The notes under the pieces are model-generated. The model saw only the letters and a program-made list of their open reading frames with translations, searched no databases and was not told the origin of the DNA. From a bacterium (lineage in GTDB: Bacteria; Patescibacteriota; 4484-211), in contig JALUVT010000109.1 of the NCBI GenBank assembly GCA_027020325.1, positions 1 to 8,238 on the forward strand: DNA of 8,238 nucleotides, in the 5' to 3' direction. A program made the position numbers and the translations under genes. The first letter of the stretch is position 1. Each line of letters opens with the position of its first letter. Shown here one piece after another: positions 1 to 5,566 of this stretch.

Positions 1-86
1 ATGGGCGCGACTGCTCCAAGATAATTTGCTACTGTCAAATCGCCTGTAGGCCTTATGCCCGTCAGTAATTCAACTTTGTACTGCAT
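1..86 (-). CDS. trpS: Tryptophanyl-tRNA synthetase, N-terminal 28 codons (partial, runs off left edge)
   Basis: TrpRS is a class I synthetase that charges tRNA-Trp in the cytoplasm. Translating the minus strand from the ATG at 86-84 gives 28 open codons to the window edge. They contain LLTGIRPTGDLTVANYLGA, which matches the TrpRS N-terminal signature (S/T-G-x-x-P-T/S-G-x-L-x-x-G-N-Y-x-G-A) where the class I HIGH motif lies. The HIGH-equivalent reads TVAN at residues 18-21, so the usual Gly is Ala here. The ATG is chosen because AGAGGA lies 7 nt upstream and the signature then starts at residue 7, as is normal for the family. An ATG at 94-92 is in another frame. The gene has its own promoter-like sequence and is separated from the tRNA-Ser by 558 bp, so it is probably a separate unit. 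Only the first tenth or so of the protein is visible; identity rests on this one motif. Confidence 0.75.
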   Translation of the reverse strand, partial: MQYKVELLTGIRPTGDLTVANYLGAVAP

Positions 87-93
87 AGATACA

Positions 94-99
94 TCCTCT
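94..99 (-). promoter_or_regulatory. Ribosome binding site of trpS
   Basis: AGAGGA on the minus strand, followed by a 7-nt spacer (TGTATCT) and the ATG at 86. It decides the start codon. It is notable because the genes of the large operon in this window have no comparable purine-rich site at that distance. Confidence 0.55.
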
Positions 100-134
100 T
101 TGCGAGTTTTGGATTTTTTCAAAGAATCAACATT

Positions 135-163
135 AGTATAATTTATTTTTCTATTTTTATTAA
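135..163 (-). promoter_or_regulatory. Probable promoter of trpS
   Basis: Minus strand: TTAATA (158-163, 4 of 6 matches to the -35 consensus), a 17-nt spacer, then TATACT (135-140, 5 of 6 matches to the -10 consensus). A start about 7 nt downstream would give a leader of about 42 nt carrying the AGAGGA site. The surroundings are about 20% GC, so chance matches are easy; the spacing and position make it credible but unproven. Confidence 0.45.
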
Positions 164-460
164 GATGGGAAGTGTAATGTCAGGCTTACTATCCTTATTG
201 AATTGTTGAATAACGATATGTTAAGGCGCATAATCTTAGCGTATCATGCAGATAAAGTTACACAAGAATGCTACTCTAGCTTCAGCAAAACAAAATTTCC
301 CCTTTTGAGATTTAGTTTTGATATTTAATTTTTCTGTAGATTGCCGTATAAGTTAGTTGAGCGGGCTTGATCACTACCCATAGAAGACAAAAAAATCTAG
401 GTTTTGCGCTGACTACAGATCTATTCTATTAAATTTCAAATAAAAAAGCGATCGTTGTGA

Positions 461-472
461 AATTTCGAAATT
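461..472. repeat. Perfect 12-bp palindrome AATTTCGAAATT
   Basis: AATTTCGAAATT is its own reverse complement. It is framed at a distance by GTTGT (454-458) and ACAAC (477-481), which are also mutually complementary, so a longer, interrupted stem can be drawn. It adjoins the tandem duplication at 469-500. It could be a repressor-type operator or a chance feature of AT-rich DNA; there is no T-run to suggest a terminator. Confidence 0.5.
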
Positions 473-500
473 CTAAACAACAATAATTCTAAACAACAAT
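469..500. repeat. Two-copy perfect tandem repeat, 16-nt unit
   Basis: The unit AATTCTAAACAACAAT occurs at 469-484 and again at 485-500 without mismatch. Its first four bases overlap the palindrome at 461-472. Perfect identity suggests a recent slippage duplication. Two copies without spacers are not a CRISPR array. Confidence 0.9.
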
Positions 501-644
501 CATTTTTTTGCTTTCAAAAATCTCCATAAAAAAAATTATTGCCGATCCCTAATAAACCTATTTGTATCAATGTAGCCAAATTTCACTAAAATCTGCTGTA
601 TCTCAAGGACAACCGCTTCTTCCCCAAGGAAATCATAAATAAAA

Positions 645-734
645 TGGCGGAGGGGGGGGGATTCGAACCCCCGGCCCCAGTTATTGGGGCACGGTTTTCA
701 AGACCGCTCCGTTGGTCCACTCCGGCACCCCTCC
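645..734 (-). tRNA. tRNA-Ser, anticodon UGA
   Basis: The 90-nt minus-strand sequence folds as a class II tRNA. Acceptor stem GGAGGGG (728-734) pairs with CCCCUCC (649-655). The D stem is CCG/CGG. The anticodon stem GCGGU/ACCGU carries the loop CUUGAAA with anticodon UGA at 698-700. The long variable arm GCCCC-AAUAACU-GGGGC is typical of Ser. The T arm is GGGGG-UUCGAAU-CCCCC, followed by discriminator G and an encoded CCA (645-647). The T-stem and acceptor strands together give a run of nine C. It reads UCN codons, UCA foremost. It begins 12 nt after the stop of the 96-residue gene on the same strand with no promoter space between them, so it is probably the last gene of the operon transcript and needs 5' processing, presumably by RNase P. 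Confidence 0.96.
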
Positions 735-746
735 TTTTTATTTAAG

Positions 747-1037
747 CTATTTCTTTTCCTTCTCTTTTTTCTTTTTTCTCTTCGCGGAAGCTGGGTCCGA
801 TAATTGGCCCGCAAAATTAATATCTTTAACTTCCTTAAATTCCGCGCGACGATAAGAATTGATCAATTTATCATAAACAAAAATCCGCCCGCAACGACAT
901 AAGACAAATTCCCAATTTTCTTCCCCCGGATAAGGAACGCGTTCGGCCGTGGAGAGTGAACGCGTGCAACCAACGCAAAAACCGCGCTTCATTAATTCTT
1001 TTTGTACTCGTTTGCGTAAAGGGCGCCAAAAACGCAT
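747..1037 (-). CDS. Hypothetical 96-residue protein with CxxC/CxC zinc-knuckle pattern and lysine tail
   Basis: I do not recognise the family. Visible features: a basic N terminus (residues 2-18, several Arg/Lys), C21-V-G-C24, then C47-R-C49-G, which together make a four-cysteine set that could bind one zinc ion, with a tryptophan/phenylalanine-rich strand (WEFVLC, 42-47) between. The C terminus is AKRKKKKEKEKK, strongly basic. Such a small, basic, cysteine-paired protein in a ribosomal operon suggests nucleic-acid or ribosome binding, but that is inference. The gene starts 1 nt after the TGA of the membrane protein gene (TGA-G-ATG), with GGAAG a few bases upstream as a possible weak RBS, and ends with TAG 12 nt before tRNA-Ser, so it is translationally linked to its neighbour. 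The reading frame is better supported than the opposite-strand frame at 956-1219, which crosses into the next gene. Confidence 0.75.
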   Translation of the reverse strand: MRFWRPLRKRVQKELMKRGFCVGCTRSLSTAERVPYPGEENWEFVLCRCGRIFVYDKLINSYRRAEFKEVKDINFAGQLSDPASAKRKKKKEKEKK

Positions 1038-1038
1038 C

Positions 1039-2121
1039 TCAGTCTTCCCGCCAAACTAATTCTTCAACCGGGCGGAGTTCTTCTTTTAATTCTATCACTT
1101 TTAGCCAACGCGCCAGGGTCAAGACAACAAAGGTTAGCAAAGTTACCGCAAAGGCTAGCAACCAGCGCAATGAAAGTAAAGTTAGCCATAAAATTAAACT
1201 CAGCAGAAGGATTAAATAGGGATAAATCTGGGGCCAAAATTGATTGATTTGTCCTTCGAGCAAGTTTTTCAGGTTTTGATCCACTGCTTGGGGCAGATCC
1301 TGCCCTTCTTGTAAAAAGGGAAGCTCTAAATACCCTTCTTCATTAAGGCGTAATTTATCACCCAAAACTAAGACCAAAAGGGGAAGAATATTTTCTCCTT
1401 TTAAGACCTGTTCTCCGAGCCAAGTAAAGATTTCACTTTCATTTTTGCCATTAATTTCCTGCCATTGTTGCAGCTGCTGGCGTAATTGTGGGGGCAATGG
1501 CTCTTCTCCGCGCAGGAGGCGATCCAGTTGATTAAGGTTGTTTTGGTGTCCATTATCAGCGCCAATCCCCAAATAAGCAGACCAATTTAATTTTTCCCAA
1601 AGATAATCGGGAATTTGAAAATCAGGACGACGAAGAAATTGGTAATTAGAAATTCCCGCCAAAACAACAACCAAACTTAAGAAAAAGAAAAAATTAAATT
1701 TATTCAAAGCCGGAAGCAAAAAATGACTCAGTCGAAAACGGCGATGGGAGAACATTTCTCCCCGCAGCTGTCGCCGCAGCAAAACAGCTCCACTGAACCA
1801 AGGAAGGTAGGTCAATACCAACCAAGGGAAAAAAGCAAGATGCGGCAGCAAAAAAAAGAAAAAAACCGCGCTCAAAAGGAAAAATAAAAGTCCCACCCAA
1901 ATTCTATCCACCAACAATAAAAGGTTAAGACTAAGTAAAGACTCAAAAATAATGATCGCCCCCCAAAAATAGATGAGCTTGAACCATTGCCCTTGAAAAA
2001 GCGTGGCCAATAAAGTCTCATAATTCCAATCCCGGAGCCAAATTTGGATCACCACAGCCCAAACTAAACTGACTAATGACAATAAAAACAGAGAAAAGTA
2101 ATGGCGTCGCGGCCAAGACAT
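1039..2121 (-). CDS. Hypothetical polytopic membrane protein (about 7 TM) with a large extracytoplasmic loop
   Basis: This is a 360-residue protein I cannot assign. Hydrophobic segments are visible at about residues 8-28, 47-70, 73-93, 96-115, 141-159, 299-318 and 320-340. The loop at 116-131 holds many Arg (LRRQLRGEMFSHRRFR), which puts it in the cytoplasm by the positive-inside rule. That places the roughly 140-residue hydrophilic stretch 160-298, rich in Gln, Asn and Leu, outside. There are no cysteines and no catalytic motif that I can name. The start ATG shares one base with the TAA of rnhB (TAATG), and the stop lies 1 nt before the next gene, so it is cotranscribed and probably coupled with rnhB and the zinc-knuckle gene. 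It follows secD by one gene, which might hint at a membrane-biogenesis role, but rnhB in between weakens that. The many Phe/Leu codons make the opposite strands open, giving shadow frames. Confidence 0.85.
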   Translation of the reverse strand: MSWPRRHYFSLFLLSLVSLVWAVVIQIWLRDWNYETLLATLFQGQWFKLIYFWGAIIIFESLLSLNLLLLVDRIWVGLLFFLLSAVFFFFLLPHLAFFPWLVLTYLPWFSGAVLLRRQLRGEMFSHRRFRLSHFLLPALNKFNFFFFLSLVVVLAGISNYQFLRRPDFQIPDYLWEKLNWSAYLGIGADNGHQNNLNQLDRLLRGEEPLPPQLRQQLQQWQEINGKNESEIFTWLGEQVLKGENILPLLVLVLGDKLRLNEEGYLELPFLQEGQDLPQAVDQNLKNLLEGQINQFWPQIYPYLILLLSLILWLTLLSLRWLLAFAVTLLTFVVLTLARWLKVIELKEELRPVEELVWRED

Positions 2122-2765
2122 TATTTAATCATTATAATATTTTTTTCCTCGAGGGAAGCAAAGAAATTTTTAAGGTAACTGCGACGATGCCACGGACTGA
2201 GACCATAACAGCGCAATGCTTGTTGATGCTGGCGCGTTCCATAACCTTTGTGGCGAGCAAATTGATAATCAGGGAAAAGAGAATCGTACTCCGTCACCAT
2301 TAACCAGTCGCGAAAAACCTTAGCCAAAATTGAAGCCGCGGCAATGGTAAATGATTGTTGATCTCCTTTAATTAAAGGCTGCTGAGGACACTGAATTCCC
2401 CGAACATGATACCCATCAACCAAAACAAAATCGGGGCTAATATTAAGTTGTTTAAGTACCCGCTGAAAAACAATTTCTGTGGCCTTGGTAATTCCTTTTT
2501 TATCAATCAGCGAGGCGGGAACAAAAGCAATACTCCAATCCCGTACTTGACTGAGAATTAAGGGGATCAATTTTTCCCGCTGCCGCGGAGTAAGAAGTTT
2601 AGAATCATTAATTCCCTCTAAATTTTTAATGTAAGGAGGCCAAATAACCGCTGCCGCGACCAAAGGCCCAGCCCAAGCCCCGCGACCGGCTTCATCAATG
2701 CCGGCAATATTGGCGTATCCCTGCTTCCAGAATTCCTTTTCCCATTGCCAAGAAGGTTGAGGCAC
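2121..2765 (-). CDS. rnhB: Ribonuclease HII
   Basis: RNase HII cuts RNA in RNA-DNA hybrids and starts removal of single ribonucleotides from DNA; it is cytoplasmic and metal dependent. The 214 residues are a normal length. AGIDEAGRG (21-29) supplies the first two catalytic acids (D24, E25). NDSK (53-56), LVDG (115-118, third acid D117), IKGD (132-135, fourth acid D135) and IAAASILAKVFRD (141-153) follow in family order, and HKGYGT (172-177) is the conserved C-terminal element. All four catalytic positions are intact. The start is GTG at 2765-2763, one base after the secD stop codon; no ATG lies before the AGIDEAGRG motif, so GTG is the most natural choice, and no Shine-Dalgarno is seen. It is therefore likely translated by coupling with secD. 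The stop overlaps the next gene by one base. Confidence 0.97.
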   Translation of the reverse strand: MPQPSWQWEKEFWKQGYANIAGIDEAGRGAWAGPLVAAAVIWPPYIKNLEGINDSKLLTPRQREKLIPLILSQVRDWSIAFVPASLIDKKGITKATEIVFQRVLKQLNISPDFVLVDGYHVRGIQCPQQPLIKGDQQSFTIAAASILAKVFRDWLMVTEYDSLFPDYQFARHKGYGTRQHQQALRCYGLSPWHRRSYLKNFFASLEEKNIIMIK

Positions 2766-2766
2766 T

Positions 2767-4122
2767 TTAATTAAAGCGGTAAAAAAGACGAATCAGTGTC
2801 CGGGTCACAATAATCCCGGTAAAAAGCCCAATCCCAATTCCCAAAGCAAGGGTCAAAGCAAAGCCGCGGACCATTCCCGAAATATTAAGAAAAGACCATT
2901 CAAAAGGGTTAAAGAGGACAAAACAAGTAATTAGAGTACAAACATTGGCGTCGCGAATTGAATCCCAGGCTCGGCCAAAAGCGTTTTCCAATGCTTGACG
3001 CCCACTTTGCCGCCGCAAACGCAATTCTTCTTTTAAGCGTTCAAAAATGAGGATATTAGCGTCAACGGCCATCCCAATTGAAAGCAGAAAACCAATAATC
3101 CCGGCAAAAGTCAAGGTCACGGGCAATAGACGATAGATGGCCAAGGTTAATAATCCATAAATCAAAAGCCCTATTCCGGCCAAAAAACCCAACCAGCCAT
3201 AGTAAAACCACATGAAAAGGAAAACCATCGCCAATCCGACCAGCCCGGCCTGCAGCCCGCGTTGCACTGTTGCCGCGCCCAAAGTAGCACCAATCTGTTT
3301 TTGTCCCAAAACTTTAATCGGTACCGGCAGAGCGCCGGCGTTCAATTGAATTGCTAAACGCTTGGCTTGGGCCAGAGTAAAACTAGGACTGCTAATAATT
3401 CCTTTGTCTTCAATCACCGATTGGACCGTGGCCAGGCTGACCGGCTGGTTATCGAGAAAAAAACCAATAGTTTTTCCCAGATTGCGTTCGGTAATTTCTT
3501 TTGATTTTTTCGCCCCTGCTGGGGTAAATTCAATTGCGACCTGAGGCTTACCGGTTTGAGGGTCAAAAACAACACTGGCTCGTTTTAAGTCTTTCCCGGT
3601 CAGGTCAGTTGGCCGATAGCGGGGTTGATCCTCGGGAGCCTGAGGATCCAGTTCTCGCACCTCCAGCTGTGCTGTCTGCCCAATCAGCTGCAACGCTTCA
3701 CTCATATTTTTCAAACCGGGCAACTCAACAACTAAGCGGTAGTCGTCTCCCTGGCGCAGATAATAGACATTGGCTTCGCTGATACCAAAAAGATTAACCC
3801 GTCGTTCAATAGCTAAACGCGCGGCTTTAATCGCTTCCAAACGATCCGCAGGAGGGATCTGTTCCATTTGTGCTTGCAAAATAACTTGCAGTCCCCCCTT
3901 CAAATCCAATCCTTGACGCAGGCTTAAATCACGCTCAATCCGGAAACAAGTACTGCCCCAACAGGCCTGCCAGTTTAATTTATTGCCGCCAAAATGCGGT
4001 TGCCACTGCCAGTCTCGCCACTGGAGATGAAATGTCAACGGGGGGAGATTTAAATAAACAGCAACTACAGTAACCAAGAGGATAAAGAGAAAAGTCCAGC
4101 GTACTCTTGCCCTTGAAATCAT
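2767..4122 (-). CDS. secD: Protein translocase subunit SecD
   Basis: SecD is an inner-membrane RND-type protein that works with SecF and SecYEG to pull exported proteins out of the channel using the proton gradient. The 451 residues show TM1 at about 8-26, then an extracytoplasmic P1 domain with the SecD signature LRQGLDLKGGLQV (68-80) and PGLKNMSEALQLIGQTAQLEVREL (approx. 135-158), the P4-like QLNAGALPVPI (259-269), and five C-terminal TM helices from about 290 to 445. GMAVDANILIFERLKEELR (350-368) is the TM4 motif; D354 is the acid that in Thermus SecDF (D340) carries protons. The stretch after TM1 (27-66) contains C54 and C59, which could form a disulfide outside the cell. It starts 2 nt after rpsI. 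No secF follows; rnhB does. SecF must be elsewhere or missing. Fusion with SecF is excluded because the frame stops at residue 451. Confidence 0.97.
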   Translation of the reverse strand: MISRARVRWTFLFILLVTVVAVYLNLPPLTFHLQWRDWQWQPHFGGNKLNWQACWGSTCFRIERDLSLRQGLDLKGGLQVILQAQMEQIPPADRLEAIKAARLAIERRVNLFGISEANVYYLRQGDDYRLVVELPGLKNMSEALQLIGQTAQLEVRELDPQAPEDQPRYRPTDLTGKDLKRASVVFDPQTGKPQVAIEFTPAGAKKSKEITERNLGKTIGFFLDNQPVSLATVQSVIEDKGIISSPSFTLAQAKRLAIQLNAGALPVPIKVLGQKQIGATLGAATVQRGLQAGLVGLAMVFLFMWFYYGWLGFLAGIGLLIYGLLTLAIYRLLPVTLTFAGIIGFLLSIGMAVDANILIFERLKEELRLRRQSGRQALENAFGRAWDSIRDANVCTLITCFVLFNPFEWSFLNISGMVRGFALTLALGIGIGLFTGIIVTRTLIRLFYRFN

Positions 4123-4124
4123 GC

Positions 4125-4529
4125 TTAGCGTTTGGAAAATTGGGGTGCCCGCCGTGCTTTACGCAAACCATACTTTTTCCGCTCTTTTGCCCGCGCATCG
4201 CGCGTCAAGAGCCCGGCTTTTTTTAACGCCGGCCGCCACTGAGGATTAAAACGCTCCAAAGCCCGCGCCAGGGCGTGACGCGCGGCTTCAAGCTGGCCGC
4301 TGATTCCGCCCCCGGAAATCTTAAAAGAGAGGTCAAAATCTTTTTCCTTGAGGTTCAAAACACTAAAAGGTTGAAAAAGAATTATCCGTTGCTCGGGAAG
4401 GGGAAAATATTCCTCCAAAGAACGCTCATTGATAACTATATTCCCCTTTCCGCGACGAAGAATAATCCGCGCCCGTGCGGTTTTACGGCCTCCGGAAGTC
4501 CAAATTTCTTTTATTTCTTGCGGGCTCAT
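4125..4529 (-). CDS. rpsI: 30S ribosomal protein S9
   Basis: S9 is part of the 30S head, and its C-terminal tail reaches the P-site tRNA. The 134 residues are normal in length. Motifs in order: TSGGRKTARARI (11-22), the GKGNIVIN strand (28-35), ISGGGISGQLEAARHALARAL (71-91), and the tail KKYGLRKARRAPQFSKR (118-134) with the conserved terminal SKR intact. The ATG at 4529 lies 12 nt after the rplM stop with an A-rich, SD-less leader. The rplM-rpsI pair is one of the most conserved bacterial gene pairs; here secD follows after 2 nt. Confidence 0.98.
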   Translation of the reverse strand: MSPQEIKEIWTSGGRKTARARIILRRGKGNIVINERSLEEYFPLPEQRIILFQPFSVLNLKEKDFDLSFKISGGGISGQLEAARHALARALERFNPQWRPALKKAGLLTRDARAKERKKYGLRKARRAPQFSKR

Positions 4530-4541
4530 TTTTTATTTTTC

Positions 4542-4970
4542 TTAATCAAGGGGGACAAAGTTTTTCCCCTTAAAAGGATGCTTTTTCCCCGGAAAAATAT
4601 AAAGCTTTTTAATTATTTTACGCGCCAACCTGTTCTTGGGCAACATTCCTTTAACCGCACGATAAATAACCTCTTCGGGCTTGCGCTGGCGTAAAGAGCC
4701 CAAAGTTTCTTCTTTTAACCCTCCCGGGTAACCAGTATGACGGTAATAAATTTTCTTCTTTTCTTTTCCCCCCGTTACTTTTATCTTCGCCGCATTAATA
4801 ACGACAACATAATCTCCCAAATCCCAATGCGGGGTAAAATAGGGGCGGTGTTTTCCACGCAAAATTGTCGCAATTTGAGTTGCCAAACGCCCCAAGATTT
4901 TTCCCTCGGCATCAACCAAAAACCATTGGCGCTCTACTTGATGGGGCGGAATATTTTTTTCCCAATTCAT
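4542..4970 (-). CDS. rplM: 50S ribosomal protein L13
   Basis: L13 is an early-assembly protein of the large subunit that binds 23S rRNA. The protein has 142 residues, the family size. Diagnostic stretches are WFLVDAEGKILGRLAT (16-31), LRGKHRPYFTPHWDLGDYVVVINA (37-60), YYRHTGYPGGLKE (75-87) and VKGMLPKNRLAR (106-117), all in order. The ATG overlaps the rplQ stop as ATGA (4967-4970), which favours translational coupling with rplQ. No separate RBS is visible. Confidence 0.98.
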   Translation of the reverse strand: MNWEKNIPPHQVERQWFLVDAEGKILGRLATQIATILRGKHRPYFTPHWDLGDYVVVINAAKIKVTGGKEKKKIYYRHTGYPGGLKEETLGSLRQRKPEEVIYRAVKGMLPKNRLARKIIKKLYIFPGKKHPFKGKNFVPLD

Positions 4971-5566
4971 GATTTAGTCGTTTTTTCTTCTTTTTTTTCT
5001 GTTTTAGCCGTTTTCTTAGTCTCCTTTTTCTTCGGCCCTTTTTCTTTTTTTACTTCATCCTTCTGCTCCTTTTCAACTTTTTTGCTCCTTGTCTTTACTT
5101 TCTCTTTTTTCTCCGCCGGCGAATCAGGAGAAGGAGGGGTCTTCTTTTTGCTCTCTTGAGGGCGGGGAGATGATGAACCCGCACGCGATTGAGATTCTTT
5201 CTTTTTATTATCTTCTTTAACAAATTGAATCAGGGCCATTTCAGCATTATCTCCGCGCCGCGGCCCCAATTTTATAATTCGAGTATAACCTCCACTCCGT
5301 TGCCGGAAACGAGGCCCCAAAACTTGGATTAATTTTTTCGTTGTCGCGGGATCAGGAAGTATCTGCTGCAATTTGCGGAGCGCCCCGGGCCGGGCTTTTT
5401 TTGCCTTAGTTACCAATTGTTCAACAAAGGGTCGCAGTGCTTTGGCTTTGGCCAGTGTGGTTCGGATTTGCTCATGCCTAATTAATTCCCGTGCTAGATT
5501 TCTCAATAAAGCCCGGCGGTGTCCAATCCGACGCGATAACTTCCGCCCCTTTTTACGCTTGCGCAT
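4967..5566 (-). CDS. rplQ: 50S ribosomal protein L17 with a long charged C-terminal extension
   Basis: L17 lies near the polypeptide exit tunnel of the large subunit. The true start is the ATG at 5566, giving 199 residues; the frame is open further upstream to 5620 but that part lies inside rpoA and is not L17-like. The conserved domain runs from MRKRKKGRKLSRRIGHRRAL (1-20) through NLARELIRHEQIRTTLAKAK (23-42) to ALIQFVKED (111-119) and matches the usual length of about 120 residues. Residues 120-199 form an extra tail rich in Lys, Glu, Ser, Pro and Thr with almost no hydrophobic residues, so it is predicted to be disordered. The start overlaps the end of rpoA by 14 nt and the stop overlaps rplM by 4 nt. 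Expression is presumably coupled to both. Confidence 0.95.
   Translation of the reverse strand: MRKRKKGRKLSRRIGHRRALLRNLARELIRHEQIRTTLAKAKALRPFVEQLVTKAKKARPGALRKLQQILPDPATTKKLIQVLGPRFRQRSGGYTRIIKLGPRRGDNAEMALIQFVKEDNKKKESQSRAGSSSPRPQESKKKTPPSPDSPAEKKEKVKTRSKKVEKEQKDEVKKEKGPKKKETKKTAKTEKKEEKTTKS

Larger units (their letters stand above)
87..644. other. AT-rich intergenic region with no convincing gene
   Basis: This is 558 bp between the 3' end of tRNA-Ser and the start of trpS. GC is about 30% (143 of 480 bases counted by hand in 121-600), clearly lower than the operon. I see no protein-coding gene. The longest ATG-initiated frame noticed is 36 codons (218-328, plus strand) without an RBS. 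A stop-free stretch of 37 codons (646-536, minus strand) has no start codon I would accept. Identifiable contents are the trpS promoter and RBS, a 16-nt tandem duplication (469-500) and a 12-bp palindrome (461-472). No clear hairpin-plus-T-run terminator follows the tRNA. Confidence 0.7.

Noticed and set aside
218..328. 36-codon plus-strand ORF (MLRRIILAYHADK...) in the AT-rich region
   Set aside because: No Shine-Dalgarno, no recognisable motif, no partner gene; expected by chance in 558 bp.
349..405. 18-codon minus-strand ORF containing QARSTNLYGNLQKN
   Set aside because: Too short, and I can name no family for it. It could be the end of a lost gene, but nothing in the sequence decides this.
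448..454. GCGATCG, the core of the cyanobacterial HIP1 octamer
   Set aside because: A single incomplete copy in the window; not evidence for cyanobacterial DNA.
469..500. CRISPR array
   Set aside because: Only two copies in direct contact with no spacer and no cas genes nearby.
600..644. Intrinsic terminator after tRNA-Ser
   Set aside because: Only 3-bp stems and short T runs can be drawn; no G/C-rich hairpin with a T tract.
956..1219. 87-residue plus-strand ORF
   Set aside because: Antisense shadow across the zinc-knuckle and 7-TM genes, without RBS or family motif.
1700..1900. 66-residue minus-strand ORF in a second frame
   Set aside because: Lies wholly inside the 7-TM gene and has no start signal.
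2131..2136. TATAAT on the minus strand at the end of rnhB, as promoter of the 7-TM gene
   Set aside because: No acceptable -35 at 16-18 nt; the gene is coupled to rnhB through TAATG.
4275..4694. 139-residue plus-strand ORF
   Set aside because: Antisense to rpsI and rplM, both of which have strong family motifs.
4737..5159. 140-residue plus-strand ORF rich in Phe and Ser
   Set aside because: It is the complement of the Lys/Glu codons of the L17 tail and of rplM; composition explains it.
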